Positions 34,296-43,533 of a stretch of 49,043 nt of DNA are shown in pieces (within the stretch, counting starts at the first letter, position 1; each line of letters starts with the position of its first letter). A program made the translations under genes and the position numbers. Origin of the DNA: Roseburia sp. (GTDB taxonomy: Bacteria > Bacillota_A > Clostridia > Lachnospirales > Lachnospiraceae); NCBI GenBank assembly GCA_019411365.1, contig DXQT01000020.1, positions 1 to 49,043 on the forward strand. Direction: 5' to 3'. The notes beneath the pieces are model-generated. The model was given only the letters and a program-made list of their open reading frames with translations, did no database searches and had not been told where the DNA came from.

Positions 34296-36619
34296 GTTTT
34301 TCTCCTTTTTACAAATGCCACTTCCAGCACTTCCTGCATTTTTTCCACAAATACAAGTTCTAAGCCTTTTTTGATCTCCGCAGAAATCTCCTCCACATCC
34401 TTCTCGTTTTTCTTCGGAATGCAGATCGTTTTGATTCCGGCATTCTTCGCTGCAAGGATCTTTTCTTTTAAGCCACCGATCGGGAGAACTCTGCCGCGCA
34501 GTGTGATCTCTCCTGTCATTGCGACATCCGCACGAACCGGAGTCTGTGTGATCGCAGAAAGCATTGCCGTCGCCATCGTGATACCTGCGGACGGTCCGTC
34601 TTTTGGCACTGCCCCCTCCGGGATATGGATATGAATGTCATTTTCCTGAAAAAACTTCTTTGGAATATGATATTCTTCCCCTACCGAACGGATATAACTT
34701 AAGCCTGCCTGTGCGGACTCTTTCATCACATCTCCGAGTTGTCCGGTAAGCTGTACTTCGCCTTTGCCCGGCATCACGTTGACCTCGATCTCCAACGTAT
34801 CACCGCCGACGCTCGTCCATGCCAGACCGCGCACGATTCCGACCTCATCGTTCTCGTTTTTCTGATCAAACGTATATCTCTCTTTTCCAAGATATTTTTC
34901 TACATTCTGACCTGTAACTTTTACGCATTTGACTTCGGATTCGTATACTTCCCTTGCAGATTTTCTTGCAATTTCAGACAGCCTGCGCTCTAAATTACGC
35001 ACACCTGCTTCCCTTGTATAACCGGAAATGATCTTTTGCAGCGCACGGTCACTGATCTTTAACTGTTCCGGCTTTAAACCGTTTTTCTCTTTTACCTTCG
35101 GCAGCAAATGCTCTTTTGCAATATGAAACTTCTCATTTTCCGTATAACTGCTCACCTCGATCAGTTCCATACGGTCGAGCAGCGGACGTGGAATATCCTG
35201 TACAGAGTTCGCCGTCGCAATAAACAGTACCTCTGACAGATCAATCGGAACCTCGATATAGTGGTCGCGGAACTTACAGTTCTGCTCTGCGTCGAGCACC
35301 TCAAGCATGGCAGATGCAGTGTCGCCCTTATAATCGCTGCTCATTTTATCGATCTCATCAAGCAGCATCAGTGGGTTTTTCACGCCGGCACTGCGCAGAC
35401 CATTGACAATACGTCCCGGCATCGCACCGACATAAGTTTTCCGGTGTCCACGGATCTCTGCCTCGTCACGGACGCCGCCTAAACTGATTCGAACATACTT
35501 TTTATCAAGTGCACGCGCCACGGAACGGGCAATGCTCGTCTTTCCGGTACCAGGCGGTCCGACTAAACATACGATCGGGCTCTCGCCCTTTTTCGTCAGA
35601 TTGCGCACAGCAAGGAACTCTAACATACGCTCTTTTACTTTTTCCAATCCGTAATGATCTTCATTTAAAATGCGCTCTGCATTTTTCAGATCCTTGTTAT
35701 CTTTGGATGCCTTATTCCACGGCAGTTCTAACATGGTCTCGATATAACCGCGACTGACTGCACTCTCCGAAGAACTTCCACTGATATTTTTAAAGCGTAA
35801 GATCTCTTTTCTGATCTTTTCTTTGACTTCTTTGTCTGCCTTTAACTTTTTCAACTGTTCTAAATAGGCATCCGCATCTGACTCCGTATTATCCTCGCCG
35901 AGTTCTTCCCGGATCAGCTTCATCTGTTCACGCAGGATATATTCCTTCTGGTTCTTATCCACACGTTTCTTTACTTTTGCCTGGAATTCATTTTTGATCG
36001 CAGTGATCTCAATTTCTTTTAAAAGAAGCGCCATCAAAACTTCATAGCGCTCCGTCAGTGAAACTGCCTCTAATATTTCCTGCTTCTGTTCATAATAAAA
36101 AGGAAGATTGTTGGCGATCAGATCCATGATCTTCGGCAGATTCTTTTCTTCCCTGACCTGTCTGCGCAGTTCACCTCCGACACGCGGGTTGACAGTTACA
36201 TATTTTTCAAATGTGTCCTGTACACTGCGCACCATAGCCGTTTTTGCCTCGTCCGACAATCCCTCATCAATTTCTTCACACCGCGTGAGTTCCACCTCTA
36301 AAAAGTCCGTTTGGGAAACAAAAGCGGACAATTGTGCCCGCTCTGTTCCTTCCACTAAAACTCTGACGATGTTGTTTTGTAATTTTATGACCTGCCTGAC
36401 CTCTGCAATAATACCGATATGATATAAATCTTCGATGCCAGGCTCTTCCTGCTCCACATCACGCTGTGCAACAAGGAAGATCTTCTGTTCATCCATCATA
36501 CTCTGTTCTACTGCATGAATCGACTTTTCACGGCTCACATCAAAATGTGCGATCATCCCCGGAAGGATGACCATTCCGCGAAGTGCCACCGCAGGCATTT
36601 TCATCGCTTTATTATCCAA
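34289..36619 (-). CDS. lon: ATP-dependent protease Lon
   Basis: A cytoplasmic AAA+ serine protease of 776 residues. The N-terminal substrate domain (about 1-300) is followed by the ATPase module, with Walker [10 protein letters not shown] and Walker [11 protein letters not shown], then the protease domain with the catalytic Ser677 in DGPSAGITM and Lys718 in LPIGGLKEK. The start is a TTG at 36619 with AGAGGA upstream; it overlaps the end of clpX by eight bases. ATG codons at residues 6 and 8 are alternatives. It is part of the tig-clpP-clpX-lon-engB block. Confidence 0.97.
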   Translation of the reverse strand: MDNKAMKMPAVALRGMVILPGMIAHFDVSREKSIHAVEQSMMDEQKIFLVAQRDVEQEEPGIEDLYHIGIIAEVRQVIKLQNNIVRVLVEGTERAQLSAFVSQTDFLEVELTRCEEIDEGLSDEAKTAMVRSVQDTFEKYVTVNPRVGGELRRQVREEKNLPKIMDLIANNLPFYYEQKQEILEAVSLTERYEVLMALLLKEIEITAIKNEFQAKVKKRVDKNQKEYILREQMKLIREELGEDNTESDADAYLEQLKKLKADKEVKEKIRKEILRFKNISGSSSESAVSRGYIETMLELPWNKASKDNKDLKNAERILNEDHYGLEKVKERMLEFLAVRNLTKKGESPIVCLVGPPGTGKTSIARSVARALDKKYVRISLGGVRDEAEIRGHRKTYVGAMPGRIVNGLRSAGVKNPLMLLDEIDKMSSDYKGDTASAMLEVLDAEQNCKFRDHYIEVPIDLSEVLFIATANSVQDIPRPLLDRMELIEVSSYTENEKFHIAKEHLLPKVKEKNGLKPEQLKISDRALQKIISGYTREAGVRNLERRLSEIARKSAREVYESEVKCVKVTGQNVEKYLGKERYTFDQKNENDEVGIVRGLAWTSVGGDTLEIEVNVMPGKGEVQLTGQLGDVMKESAQAGLSYIRSVGEEYHIPKKFFQENDIHIHIPEGAVPKDGPSAGITMATAMLSAITQTPVRADVAMTGEITLRGRVLPIGGLKEKILAAKNAGIKTICIPKKNEKDVEEISAEIKKGLELVFVEKMQEVLEVAFVKRRKTW

Positions 36620-37883
36620 CCTGTTTTTCCTCTATCTTTTCAAGTTCACGTTCTTCGATCGCAAGCTGTTCATCCACCATCTCTTTTGTGATCTGGCACT
36701 GTGTAATAGATTCATCCGATGGAATGTGGTACATCAGATCTAATGTAACAGCCTCCATGATCGCACGAAGTCCACGCGCTCCTGTCTTGCGCTCTAACGC
36801 TTTATCTGCAATCGCCTCAAGTGCTTCTTTGTCAAAGTCAAGCGCTACACCGTCTAACTCAAACAGCTTCTGATACTGTTTGGTCAGCGCATTTTTCGGC
36901 TCCTGTAAAATGCGGATCAATGCGTCCCTGTCAAGCATATCCAAAGATACCGTTACCGGCACACGTCCGATAAACTCAGGGATCAACCCGAACTTTACAA
37001 AATCCTGTGGAAGTGCATGTTTTAACACATCACCGATATTGTAATCTCTCTTGTCACGGATATCTGCATTAAATCCGATCGTCTTCTGATCCATTCTGGT
37101 CTCAATGATCTTCTCAAGTCCGTCAAACGCACCGCCGCAGATAAATAAGATGTTGGTCGTGTCGATCTGGATCAACTCCTGCTGCGGATGCTTTCTTCCA
37201 CCCTGTGGCGGAACAGACGCAACAGTTCCCTCTAAGATTTTTAATAATGCCTGCTGTACACCCTCACCGGATACATCTCTGGTGATGGATACATTTTCAG
37301 ATTTTTTGGAGATCTTGTCGATCTCGTCGATATAGATAATTCCGCGCTGTGCACGTTCAATGTTATAATCAGCCGCCTGAATGATCTTTAAAAGGATATT
37401 TTCAACATCCTCTCCAACATATCCGGCCTCCGTCAGTGTGGTCGCATCTGCGATTGCAAATGGAACGTTTAAGACTCTCGCTAATGTCTGTGCCAACAGT
37501 GTTTTTCCGGAACCGGTCGGTCCTAACATCAGAATGTTGCTCTTCTGAAGCTCTACACCGAGGTCATCTCCGGCCATGATTCTTTTATAATGGTTATAGA
37601 CAGCCACAGACAGCACTTTTTTTGCCTGATCCTGTCCAATGACATAATCATCCAAAAATGCCTTTAACTCTTCCGGCTTTAACAGATTAATCTGCTCTTC
37701 CGGCTCTGCCACTTCACCTGCTGCCTCATCATTTTCTAATTCTTCATCGATAATTTCAGCACAGATATCCACGCACTCGTCACAGATATATGCACCGTTT
37801 GGTCCTGCAATCAGCTTGCGAACCTGATCCTGCGTCTTCCCGCAAAAGGAACAACGGAATTTATCGTCATTTCTTCCTGCCAT
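36612..37883 (-). CDS. clpX: ClpX ATP-dependent unfoldase
   Basis: The AAA+ partner of ClpP that unfolds substrates, 423 residues. An N-terminal zinc finger (CSFC ... CDEC, about residues 11-38) recognises substrates and adaptors. Walker A is GPTGSGKTL, Walker [11 protein letters not shown]; the pore loop GYVGED and the ClpP-contact loop (the family IGF motif, here IGL? region near [12 protein letters not shown]) lie in the expected places, though the contact loop was not verified. GGAG precedes the ATG. Gap to clpP is 20 bases, so they are co-transcribed. Confidence 0.97.
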   Translation of the reverse strand: MAGRNDDKFRCSFCGKTQDQVRKLIAGPNGAYICDECVDICAEIIDEELENDEAAGEVAEPEEQINLLKPEELKAFLDDYVIGQDQAKKVLSVAVYNHYKRIMAGDDLGVELQKSNILMLGPTGSGKTLLAQTLARVLNVPFAIADATTLTEAGYVGEDVENILLKIIQAADYNIERAQRGIIYIDEIDKISKKSENVSITRDVSGEGVQQALLKILEGTVASVPPQGGRKHPQQELIQIDTTNILFICGGAFDGLEKIIETRMDQKTIGFNADIRDKRDYNIGDVLKHALPQDFVKFGLIPEFIGRVPVTVSLDMLDRDALIRILQEPKNALTKQYQKLFELDGVALDFDKEALEAIADKALERKTGARGLRAIMEAVTLDLMYHIPSDESITQCQITKEMVDEQLAIEERELEKIEEKQVG

Positions 37884-37903
37884 AATTGCTGTTTCTCCGT
37901 ATT

Positions 37904-38485
37904 CTATCGATTTGTGATGACATCATCAATCAGACCATATGCCTTTGCTTCTTCCGCAGACATATAATAATCACGCTCTGTATCTGCTGCGATCACATCA
38001 TATGGTTTTCCGGTATTTGCAGCAAGGATCTCATTCAAACGTTTTTTCGTCTTTAAGATATTCTCTGCTGCAATCTGGATCTCTGTCGCCTGACCTTTTG
38101 CTCCGCCGGACGGCTGATGGATCATGATCTCTGCGTTCGGAAGCGCAAGTCTCTTTCCTTTGGTACCGCCGGAAAGTAAAAATGCTCCCATACTTGCTGC
38201 AAGTCCGATACAGATCGTGGATACATCACATTTGATGTACTGCATTGTATCATAAATTGCAAGTCCTGCTGTTACCATTCCACCCGGGGAATTGATATAT
38301 AACTGGATATCTTTTCCAGGATCTTCTGACTCTAAGAAAAGTAACTGTGCTACGGTAAGACTTGCTGTTGTCTCATTCACTTCTTCTCCGAGGAAAATGA
38401 TTCTGTCTTTTAATAAACGGGAGTAAATATCATAATTACGCTCTCCCCTGCTGGTCTGCTCAATGACGTAAGGTACTAAACTCAT
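37904..38485 (-). CDS. clpP: ClpP protease subunit
   Basis: The tetradecameric serine peptidase of the ClpXP machine, 193 residues. The catalytic triad is S98 (GLAASMGAF), H123 (MIHQPSGG) and D172 (DTERDYYM), at family positions. The ATG at 38485 has GGAGG eight bases upstream; a TTG five codons earlier overlaps that site and is unlikely. It follows tig after a hairpin and precedes clpX. Confidence 0.97.
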   Translation of the reverse strand: MSLVPYVIEQTSRGERNYDIYSRLLKDRIIFLGEEVNETTASLTVAQLLFLESEDPGKDIQLYINSPGGMVTAGLAIYDTMQYIKCDVSTICIGLAASMGAFLLSGGTKGKRLALPNAEIMIHQPSGGAKGQATEIQIAAENILKTKKRLNEILAANTGKPYDVIAADTERDYYMSAEEAKAYGLIDDVITNR

Positions 38486-38543
38486 TTTGTTTTCCTCCAA
38501 TCCATTTTGTTTATAAAAATTTAATTATTGCTTATATGCTTAA

Positions 38544-38571
38544 ACAGACCGGCCCGAATGAGCCAGTCTGT
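38544..38571 (-). terminator. Hairpin between tig and clpP
   Basis: ACAGACTGGC pairs with GCCGGTCTGT (10 bases, one G-T pair) around an 8-base loop. Only TTTAAG follows on the minus strand, so it is likely a partial terminator or message stabiliser rather than a full stop. Confidence 0.6.
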
Positions 38572-38602
38572 TGTATGTTGTCCGCTTTCGACGAAGCCTC
38601 TC

Positions 38603-39958
38603 TTATTCTTCTGCGTTTTCTTCTGCGTTTTCTTCAGCTTCCGCTTCTTTTTCTTTCTTAGTCTTAGCTTTTGCTCTTTCTTTTACGTTCTCCATAACAA
38701 GATCAACTGCTTTTGTTACGGAAATATCTCTCTTCATGGATTCTTTCTCAGCGTCGCCCATGTATTCTTTGAGCTTGTCTGCTTCCATGCCATAAGCTTT
38801 TGCCATTTTCTCGATCTCAGCGTCGATCTCTTCCTCGCTTACTTCGATGTTCTCGTCTTTTGCGATCTGCTCTAATACAAGACTGCTCTTAATACGTGTC
38901 TCAGCTTCCGGACGAACCTGCTCTTCTAATTTGTCTAATGTAAGACCGGAGAACTGCATATACTGCTCCATGGAAAGTCCGCTCTGAGCAAGTCTCTGAG
39001 CAAATTCATTTACCATGTTCTCGCACTGGGTTTTGATCATTGCTTCCGGAATCTCCATTGTAGATTTGTCAATGATCTTCTGGATTGCCTCATCCTCTTT
39101 TGTGCGTTTTGCTTCGTCCTCTTTCTGAACCTCTAAGTGTTTCTTTAAGTCCTCTTTGTACTCTTCTAAAGTATTGAACTCAGATACATCCTGTGCGAAC
39201 TCATCGTTTAACTCCGGAAGTTCTTTTGCTTTTACTTCGTGGATCTTAACTTTGAATAATGCAGGTTTTCCTGCTAAATCTGCTGCCTGATATTTCTCCG
39301 GGAATGTAACGTTTACGTCTACTTCATCTCCGGCATTCTTTCCTACTAACTGATCTTCGAATGTATCGATGAAAGAGTGGGAACCGATCTCAAGCGGATG
39401 ATTCTCTCCTTTGCCGCCCTCAAATGCAACACCATCAACGAATCCTTCGAAATCGATCACTGCTGTATCTCCCTCAGCGATCGGTCTGTCTGTTACAGTA
39501 ACAGTTCTGGAGTTCTTCTGTCTCTCTTTTTCAAGCTCTGCTGCAACTTCCTCATCAGATACTGTTGTATCGATCTTTGTTACCTGTACGCCTTTGTATT
39601 TGCCAAGTTTTACTTCCGGTCTTACAGCAACTTCTGCTGTGAAGATGAAAGGTTTGCCAGCTTCGATCTGTACCACTTCGATAGTCGGTCTTGAAACGAC
39701 GTCCACACCGCTCTCTTCTACTGCCTGTGCGTAGTTCTCCTGGATCAGGGTATTTGCAGCATCCTCATAGAATACGCCTGCTCCGTACATTTTCTCGATC
39801 ATCTTTCTCGGCACTTTACCTTTACGGAAACCTGGAACGCTGATCTTTCCTTTCTCTTTCATATATGCAGCCTGGATTGCATCCTCTACCTTCTCAGCTG
39901 CAACTTCGATCGTAAGTTTTGCCATGTTCTTTTCTAAATTTTCCACCTGTACACTCAT
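38603..39958 (-). CDS. tig: Trigger factor
   Basis: A ribosome-associated chaperone and prolyl isomerase, 451 residues. The N-terminal ribosome-binding domain has the signature GFRKGKVPRKMIEKMYG at about residues 43-59. The FKBP-type isomerase domain (about 160-245; EGDTAVIDFEGFVDG) and the helical C-terminal chaperone arms follow. The tail is very acidic with a short repeat (AEENAEENAEE). GGAGG lies upstream, about 12 bases from the ATG. It heads the clpP-clpX-lon-engB block, the usual clostridial order. Confidence 0.97.
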   Translation of the reverse strand: MSVQVENLEKNMAKLTIEVAAEKVEDAIQAAYMKEKGKISVPGFRKGKVPRKMIEKMYGAGVFYEDAANTLIQENYAQAVEESGVDVVSRPTIEVVQIEAGKPFIFTAEVAVRPEVKLGKYKGVQVTKIDTTVSDEEVAAELEKERQKNSRTVTVTDRPIAEGDTAVIDFEGFVDGVAFEGGKGENHPLEIGSHSFIDTFEDQLVGKNAGDEVDVNVTFPEKYQAADLAGKPALFKVKIHEVKAKELPELNDEFAQDVSEFNTLEEYKEDLKKHLEVQKEDEAKRTKEDEAIQKIIDKSTMEIPEAMIKTQCENMVNEFAQRLAQSGLSMEQYMQFSGLTLDKLEEQVRPEAETRIKSSLVLEQIAKDENIEVSEEEIDAEIEKMAKAYGMEADKLKEYMGDAEKESMKRDISVTKAVDLVMENVKERAKAKTKKEKEAEAEENAEENAEE

Positions 39959-40115
39959 TATTACTCATTTCCTCCTTCAAACTTTATATGAATACTTGAT
40001 GTACTTTTTTCCGTTCATTTCATTCTATGTTCCTGTCGAGCACCCCCGTTTTTCAAGGGTTTCGCCTGTCTTTCGGAAAAAAGGGCGTACTACGACTATC
40101 ACAGTCATTTTAGGA

Positions 40116-41159
40116 TTATAACATATTGTGTGGGAAAATACCAGTTATTTTTTCAAAAAACCGCCGACTTCCGTCTTCTGCGGCAACCTTTCCAAGTTCT
40201 GCCGGATCGAGGTCATAATAGTACTTTCCGGTTGTAAGATCCACCGACAGGCAGTCAAGTGGAAATCCCTCCCTGCGGATTCCATCCGGGTGCGGGACCG
40301 ACGTGATCAGAAATGGTTCGCTCGAGAACGTTTCATCCATCGACTCATAAATATGTTCCTCATCCATGATAAGACAGATGGCATTGCGGTAGTATGCATG
40401 CAGACCACCATACTCTGCAGCAAGTCCGCTGTAATATGCAAGCATTTCCGCGTCTGACAGATTTTTTCCATTCACCCTCCTGACATGAACGCCCGGCTGT
40501 TTATCTTCCGGGACATTTTCAAAATACAGACCTGTGTCACAGGAAAACACCGGAATCTGAAAAGCCTCGTAATAACACTTTGCCTTCTTCCTTGCATTTT
40601 CCAGCGGCGAATCGCCATCCTCGTCTGCCTGTGGTACTGCCACATCAATATCCGATAACCCAACGATCTCTATCTGCAGCTGTTCTAAATTTTTCCGCAT
40701 CAGACTTAATTTTGCAGGATTTCCAGTGCCGTAAAGCAGACGTTTCCCGATGCCCTGTTTTTTCCGCTCAAACAGTGTCGGTGTGATCGCCGGATAAGTC
40801 AGTTTTTCCGGCAGTTCGTCAAAGGTGCGTACCTCTGCCATCTCACTTTCCGGCATGGCTGACAGCTTTTTTACCTTTGCAAGAAAGACACGTCCATTTC
40901 CTTCTTCTTTGGTCTGCACCTCTCCCGCCCAATAGTCGCACAACGGCTCTATCTTAAAATCCACTGCCCCGGACTCCTCGTAAAGTTCACGCTTTGCCGC
41001 CATAAGCGGTGTCTCTCCCGGTTCAATCTTTCCGCCCTGTGTCTCCCATGTGGTGCGTTTTTTGTGTCTGCTCAACAAAATTTTGCCCTGATATTCAGAT
41101 AAAACTACTACATATTTATAAGCAGGCAGGGTGCCGACCGGGTAAGTTTTTGTTATCAT
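40116..41159 (-). CDS. Fused Nudix hydrolase and HAM1-like NTP pyrophosphatase
   Basis: A two-domain protein of 347 residues. The N-terminal Nudix domain (about 1-145) carries a full Nudix box, GGKIEPGETPLMAAKRELYE then ESGA. The C-terminal domain (about 150-345) resembles HAM1/RdgB house-cleaning pyrophosphatases: LLYGTGNPAKLSLMRKNLEQ at its start, then DEDGDSPLENARKKAK, SCDTGLYFENVP and PGVHVRR. Both act on damaged or non-canonical nucleotides, so the fusion would couple two sanitising activities. The ATG at 41159 has AAAGGAG upstream. It lies 25 bases after another Nudix gene and is probably the last gene of the exporter operon. Several catalytic residues of the HAM1 half appear altered from E. 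coli RdgB, so its activity is not certain. Confidence 0.85.
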   Translation of the reverse strand: MITKTYPVGTLPAYKYVVVLSEYQGKILLSRHKKRTTWETQGGKIEPGETPLMAAKRELYEESGAVDFKIEPLCDYWAGEVQTKEEGNGRVFLAKVKKLSAMPESEMAEVRTFDELPEKLTYPAITPTLFERKKQGIGKRLLYGTGNPAKLSLMRKNLEQLQIEIVGLSDIDVAVPQADEDGDSPLENARKKAKCYYEAFQIPVFSCDTGLYFENVPEDKQPGVHVRRVNGKNLSDAEMLAYYSGLAAEYGGLHAYYRNAICLIMDEEHIYESMDETFSSEPFLITSVPHPDGIRREGFPLDCLSVDLTTGKYYYDLDPAELGKVAAEDGSRRFFEKITGIFPHNML

Positions 41160-41184
41160 TTTTCTCTCCTTTGTTACCGGCCTG

Positions 41185-41664
41185 TCACTCTGCTTTCTGT
41201 TCTTTCCCGGCAATGATAAGTTTTTTATCGACCAGCGTATCGCCTTCGTATACCAGCTTCAGCGAAAAATATTCCTCACACTCATCCAAAAGCCGCAGGA
41301 ATATTTTGTCACCTTCCCACAGTTTCAGGTCTTTGATCTCCTTTTTCGGAACCCAGACAAGTTCTCCCTCGTCGCAGTCGGTTATCTCCCCGGTAAACTG
41401 GTCTGCCGTAAATAAATGCATATATTCGGTGCCCCACTCGTTAGAAATAAAGGTAATGACGCCCCGCGCGCGGTAGGATGTCAGTGTGAGACCTGTCTCT
41501 TCCTTTACCTCACGCATCATACATTCCTCCGGCATTTCCTCCGCCTCAAACTTGCCGCCGACGCCGATCCACTTGTCATGGTTCAGGTCGTTTTCCTTTT
41601 TTACCCGGTGCAGCATCAGGTAACAGTCATCTTTTTCGATATAACAAAGTGTGGTTAAAAACAT
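41185..41664 (-). CDS. Nudix hydrolase (MutT/8-oxo-dGTPase-like)
   Basis: A 159-residue Nudix-fold enzyme. The Nudix box reads GGKFEAEEMPEECMMREVKE followed by ETG, matching Gx5Ex7REUxEExGU. The N-terminal TLCYIEKDDCYLMLHRVKKEND and the GVGGKFE junction are typical of 8-oxo-dGTP diphosphatases of Firmicutes, but substrates cannot be told by eye. GGAGG lies five bases before the ATG. It is between the ABC exporter genes and the fused Nudix-HAM1 gene, all on one strand with short gaps. Confidence 0.92.
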   Translation of the reverse strand: MFLTTLCYIEKDDCYLMLHRVKKENDLNHDKWIGVGGKFEAEEMPEECMMREVKEETGLTLTSYRARGVITFISNEWGTEYMHLFTADQFTGEITDCDEGELVWVPKKEIKDLKLWEGDKIFLRLLDECEEYFSLKLVYEGDTLVDKKLIIAGKEQKAE

Positions 41665-41696
41665 CGCATCCTCCTGTAGAAATTTTCTGTTTCGTT

Positions 41697-41732
41697 TTTG
41701 CTGCCGTTCACACGTACTGTGTGAGCAGCAAA
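41697..41732 (-). repeat. Intercistronic hairpin after the ABC exporter
   Basis: TTTGCTGC pairs with GCAGCAAA and, inside, TCACAC with GTGTGA, with a small internal loop. It lies between the second exporter gene and the Nudix gene. On the minus strand no T-tract follows, so it is unlikely to be a full terminator. Confidence 0.65.
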
Positions 41733-41739
41733 TATTTTT

Positions 41740-43533
41740 TTACTCCTGCAGACCTGCAAACTGCGCCATATAAAGTTTATAATAAGCGCCCTTTTTCTCC
41801 ATCAGCTCTGCCGGACTTCCTTGTTCTAAAATACCGCCCTTGTCGATCACAAAAATGCGGTCCGCATTCTGAATCGTGGAGAGTCTGTGTGCGATCACAA
41901 AACTGGTTCTGCCGGAAAGCAGCGCCTCGATTCCCTGCTGCACTAAAAGTTCTGTATGTGTATCAATGCTGGATGTTGCCTCATCTAAAATGAGGATTTT
42001 CGGCATGGAAATCATCGTTCTCGCAAACGCGATCAACTGCCTTTGTCCGATGGATAGTCCTGCTCCATGTTCTTTTAATTCCGTGTCATAACCTTTTTCC
42101 ATTTTCATAATGAAATCATGCGCATTGACTGCCTTTGCAGCCGCGATCATTTCTTCATCTGTCGCATCTAATTTCCCATATAAAATGTTGTCACGGACTG
42201 TTCCATGAAAGATAAAATTATCCTGCGTCATCACACCCATCTGACGCCTTAAGCTCTCAATGGAAACCTTTGTCAAGTCGTAACCATCCACTAAAATTTT
42301 GCCGTCTTCAATGTCATAAAAACGACTGATCAGATTAACGATCGTTGTTTTTCCTGCTCCGGTCGGTCCTACCAGTGCGATCGTCTCACCCGGTTTTACA
42401 GAAAAACTGACATCAGAGAGTACCTTTGTCTCCGCCGGTGTTCCCTTATCATAAGTAAAACTTACATGTGAAAATTCAACACTTCCCTCTATATCCGGCA
42501 GCTCTGTCACATCCTTTGCGTCCACAATGTCAGCGTCGGTATCTAAGATATCAAAAATACGCTCTGCCGCCGTAAGATTTGTGACAAGATTGTTATAAAA
42601 ATTGCTCAAGTTCATGATCGGGTTCCAGAACATATTGATATAAGTTCCGAATGCAACCAGAAGTCCGACCGATACTTTTTCAAATCCCAGAAAACGGATG
42701 CCGACCAAATAAAGCATCATCGCACCGATTCCCCAACAGAAATCGATGACCGGGCCAAACATGTCAGCATAAGTTACCGCATCCACAAATGATCTCTGAT
42801 GTTCGTCCGTCAGTCCTTCAAAAATCTCCTGTGTCTCATCTTCTGCCGCAAAACTCTGAACCACATTCATTCCGGCAATATCCTCATGCACATAAGCATT
42901 TAAGTTTGATGCCTTTTTCCGGAATATCTGCCAGCGTTTGTGGGATGCCGTCTGTACAAACCAGATCCCCGCGATCATAAGCGGGATCGTAGAGAGTGAT
43001 GCAAGCGCAAGCCGCCAGTCTTTTACCAGCATGATCACGACAACCCCGACTACCGTCACAAATTCCGGCACCATCGTCGTGACCACATTGACCAGCACAT
43101 CTTTTAAAGAATTGACATCCCCGATGATACGCGCAAGGATTTTTCCGGTCGGTCTGCTGTCAAAAAATGAAAACGACAGCGTCTGGATGTGCTCATAGAG
43201 ATCCTGGCGGATCTGAAGCAAAATTTTGTTGGAGATCACCGCCATTGCATACATTCTGAGTTTTACCATCACAATAAAGATCAGGTTTAACACGAGTGCA
43301 AAAATTCCAAGCCCAATCAGCCCATGCAGATCGGACTGTGCAATATAGTGATCGATTGCTTCCTCGATCAAGAGCGGGTTTACCAGTGAGATCGCCACCG
43401 TAATTCCCATACATACTAACACGGCAATAATCGTGCCTTTATACGCAAGCAGATAGGAAAACAGCCGCCGCATGATTTTTTTCTTGTCGGTATTTTCCAT
43501 AAATTCGTCTTCACGATACGAATTGACTGCCAT
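41740..43533 (-). CDS. ABC exporter half-transporter, canonical ATPase site
   Basis: A fused membrane and ATPase subunit of 597 residues. Six membrane segments (about residues 25-320) precede the nucleotide-binding domain with Walker A GPTGAGKTT, signature LSIGQRQL (second G of LSGGQ changed to I) and Walker B ILILDEATSSID with the catalytic Glu. Its start codon overlaps the stop of the upstream exporter gene (TAATG), so the two are coupled and very probably form a heterodimer. Substrate unknown; drugs, lipids or a peptide are all possible. Confidence 0.94.
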   Translation of the reverse strand: MAVNSYREDEFMENTDKKKIMRRLFSYLLAYKGTIIAVLVCMGITVAISLVNPLLIEEAIDHYIAQSDLHGLIGLGIFALVLNLIFIVMVKLRMYAMAVISNKILLQIRQDLYEHIQTLSFSFFDSRPTGKILARIIGDVNSLKDVLVNVVTTMVPEFVTVVGVVVIMLVKDWRLALASLSTIPLMIAGIWFVQTASHKRWQIFRKKASNLNAYVHEDIAGMNVVQSFAAEDETQEIFEGLTDEHQRSFVDAVTYADMFGPVIDFCWGIGAMMLYLVGIRFLGFEKVSVGLLVAFGTYINMFWNPIMNLSNFYNNLVTNLTAAERIFDILDTDADIVDAKDVTELPDIEGSVEFSHVSFTYDKGTPAETKVLSDVSFSVKPGETIALVGPTGAGKTTIVNLISRFYDIEDGKILVDGYDLTKVSIESLRRQMGVMTQDNFIFHGTVRDNILYGKLDATDEEMIAAAKAVNAHDFIMKMEKGYDTELKEHGAGLSIGQRQLIAFARTMISMPKILILDEATSSIDTHTELLVQQGIEALLSGRTSFVIAHRLSTIQNADRIFVIDKGGILEQGSPAELMEKKGAYYKLYMAQFAGLQE

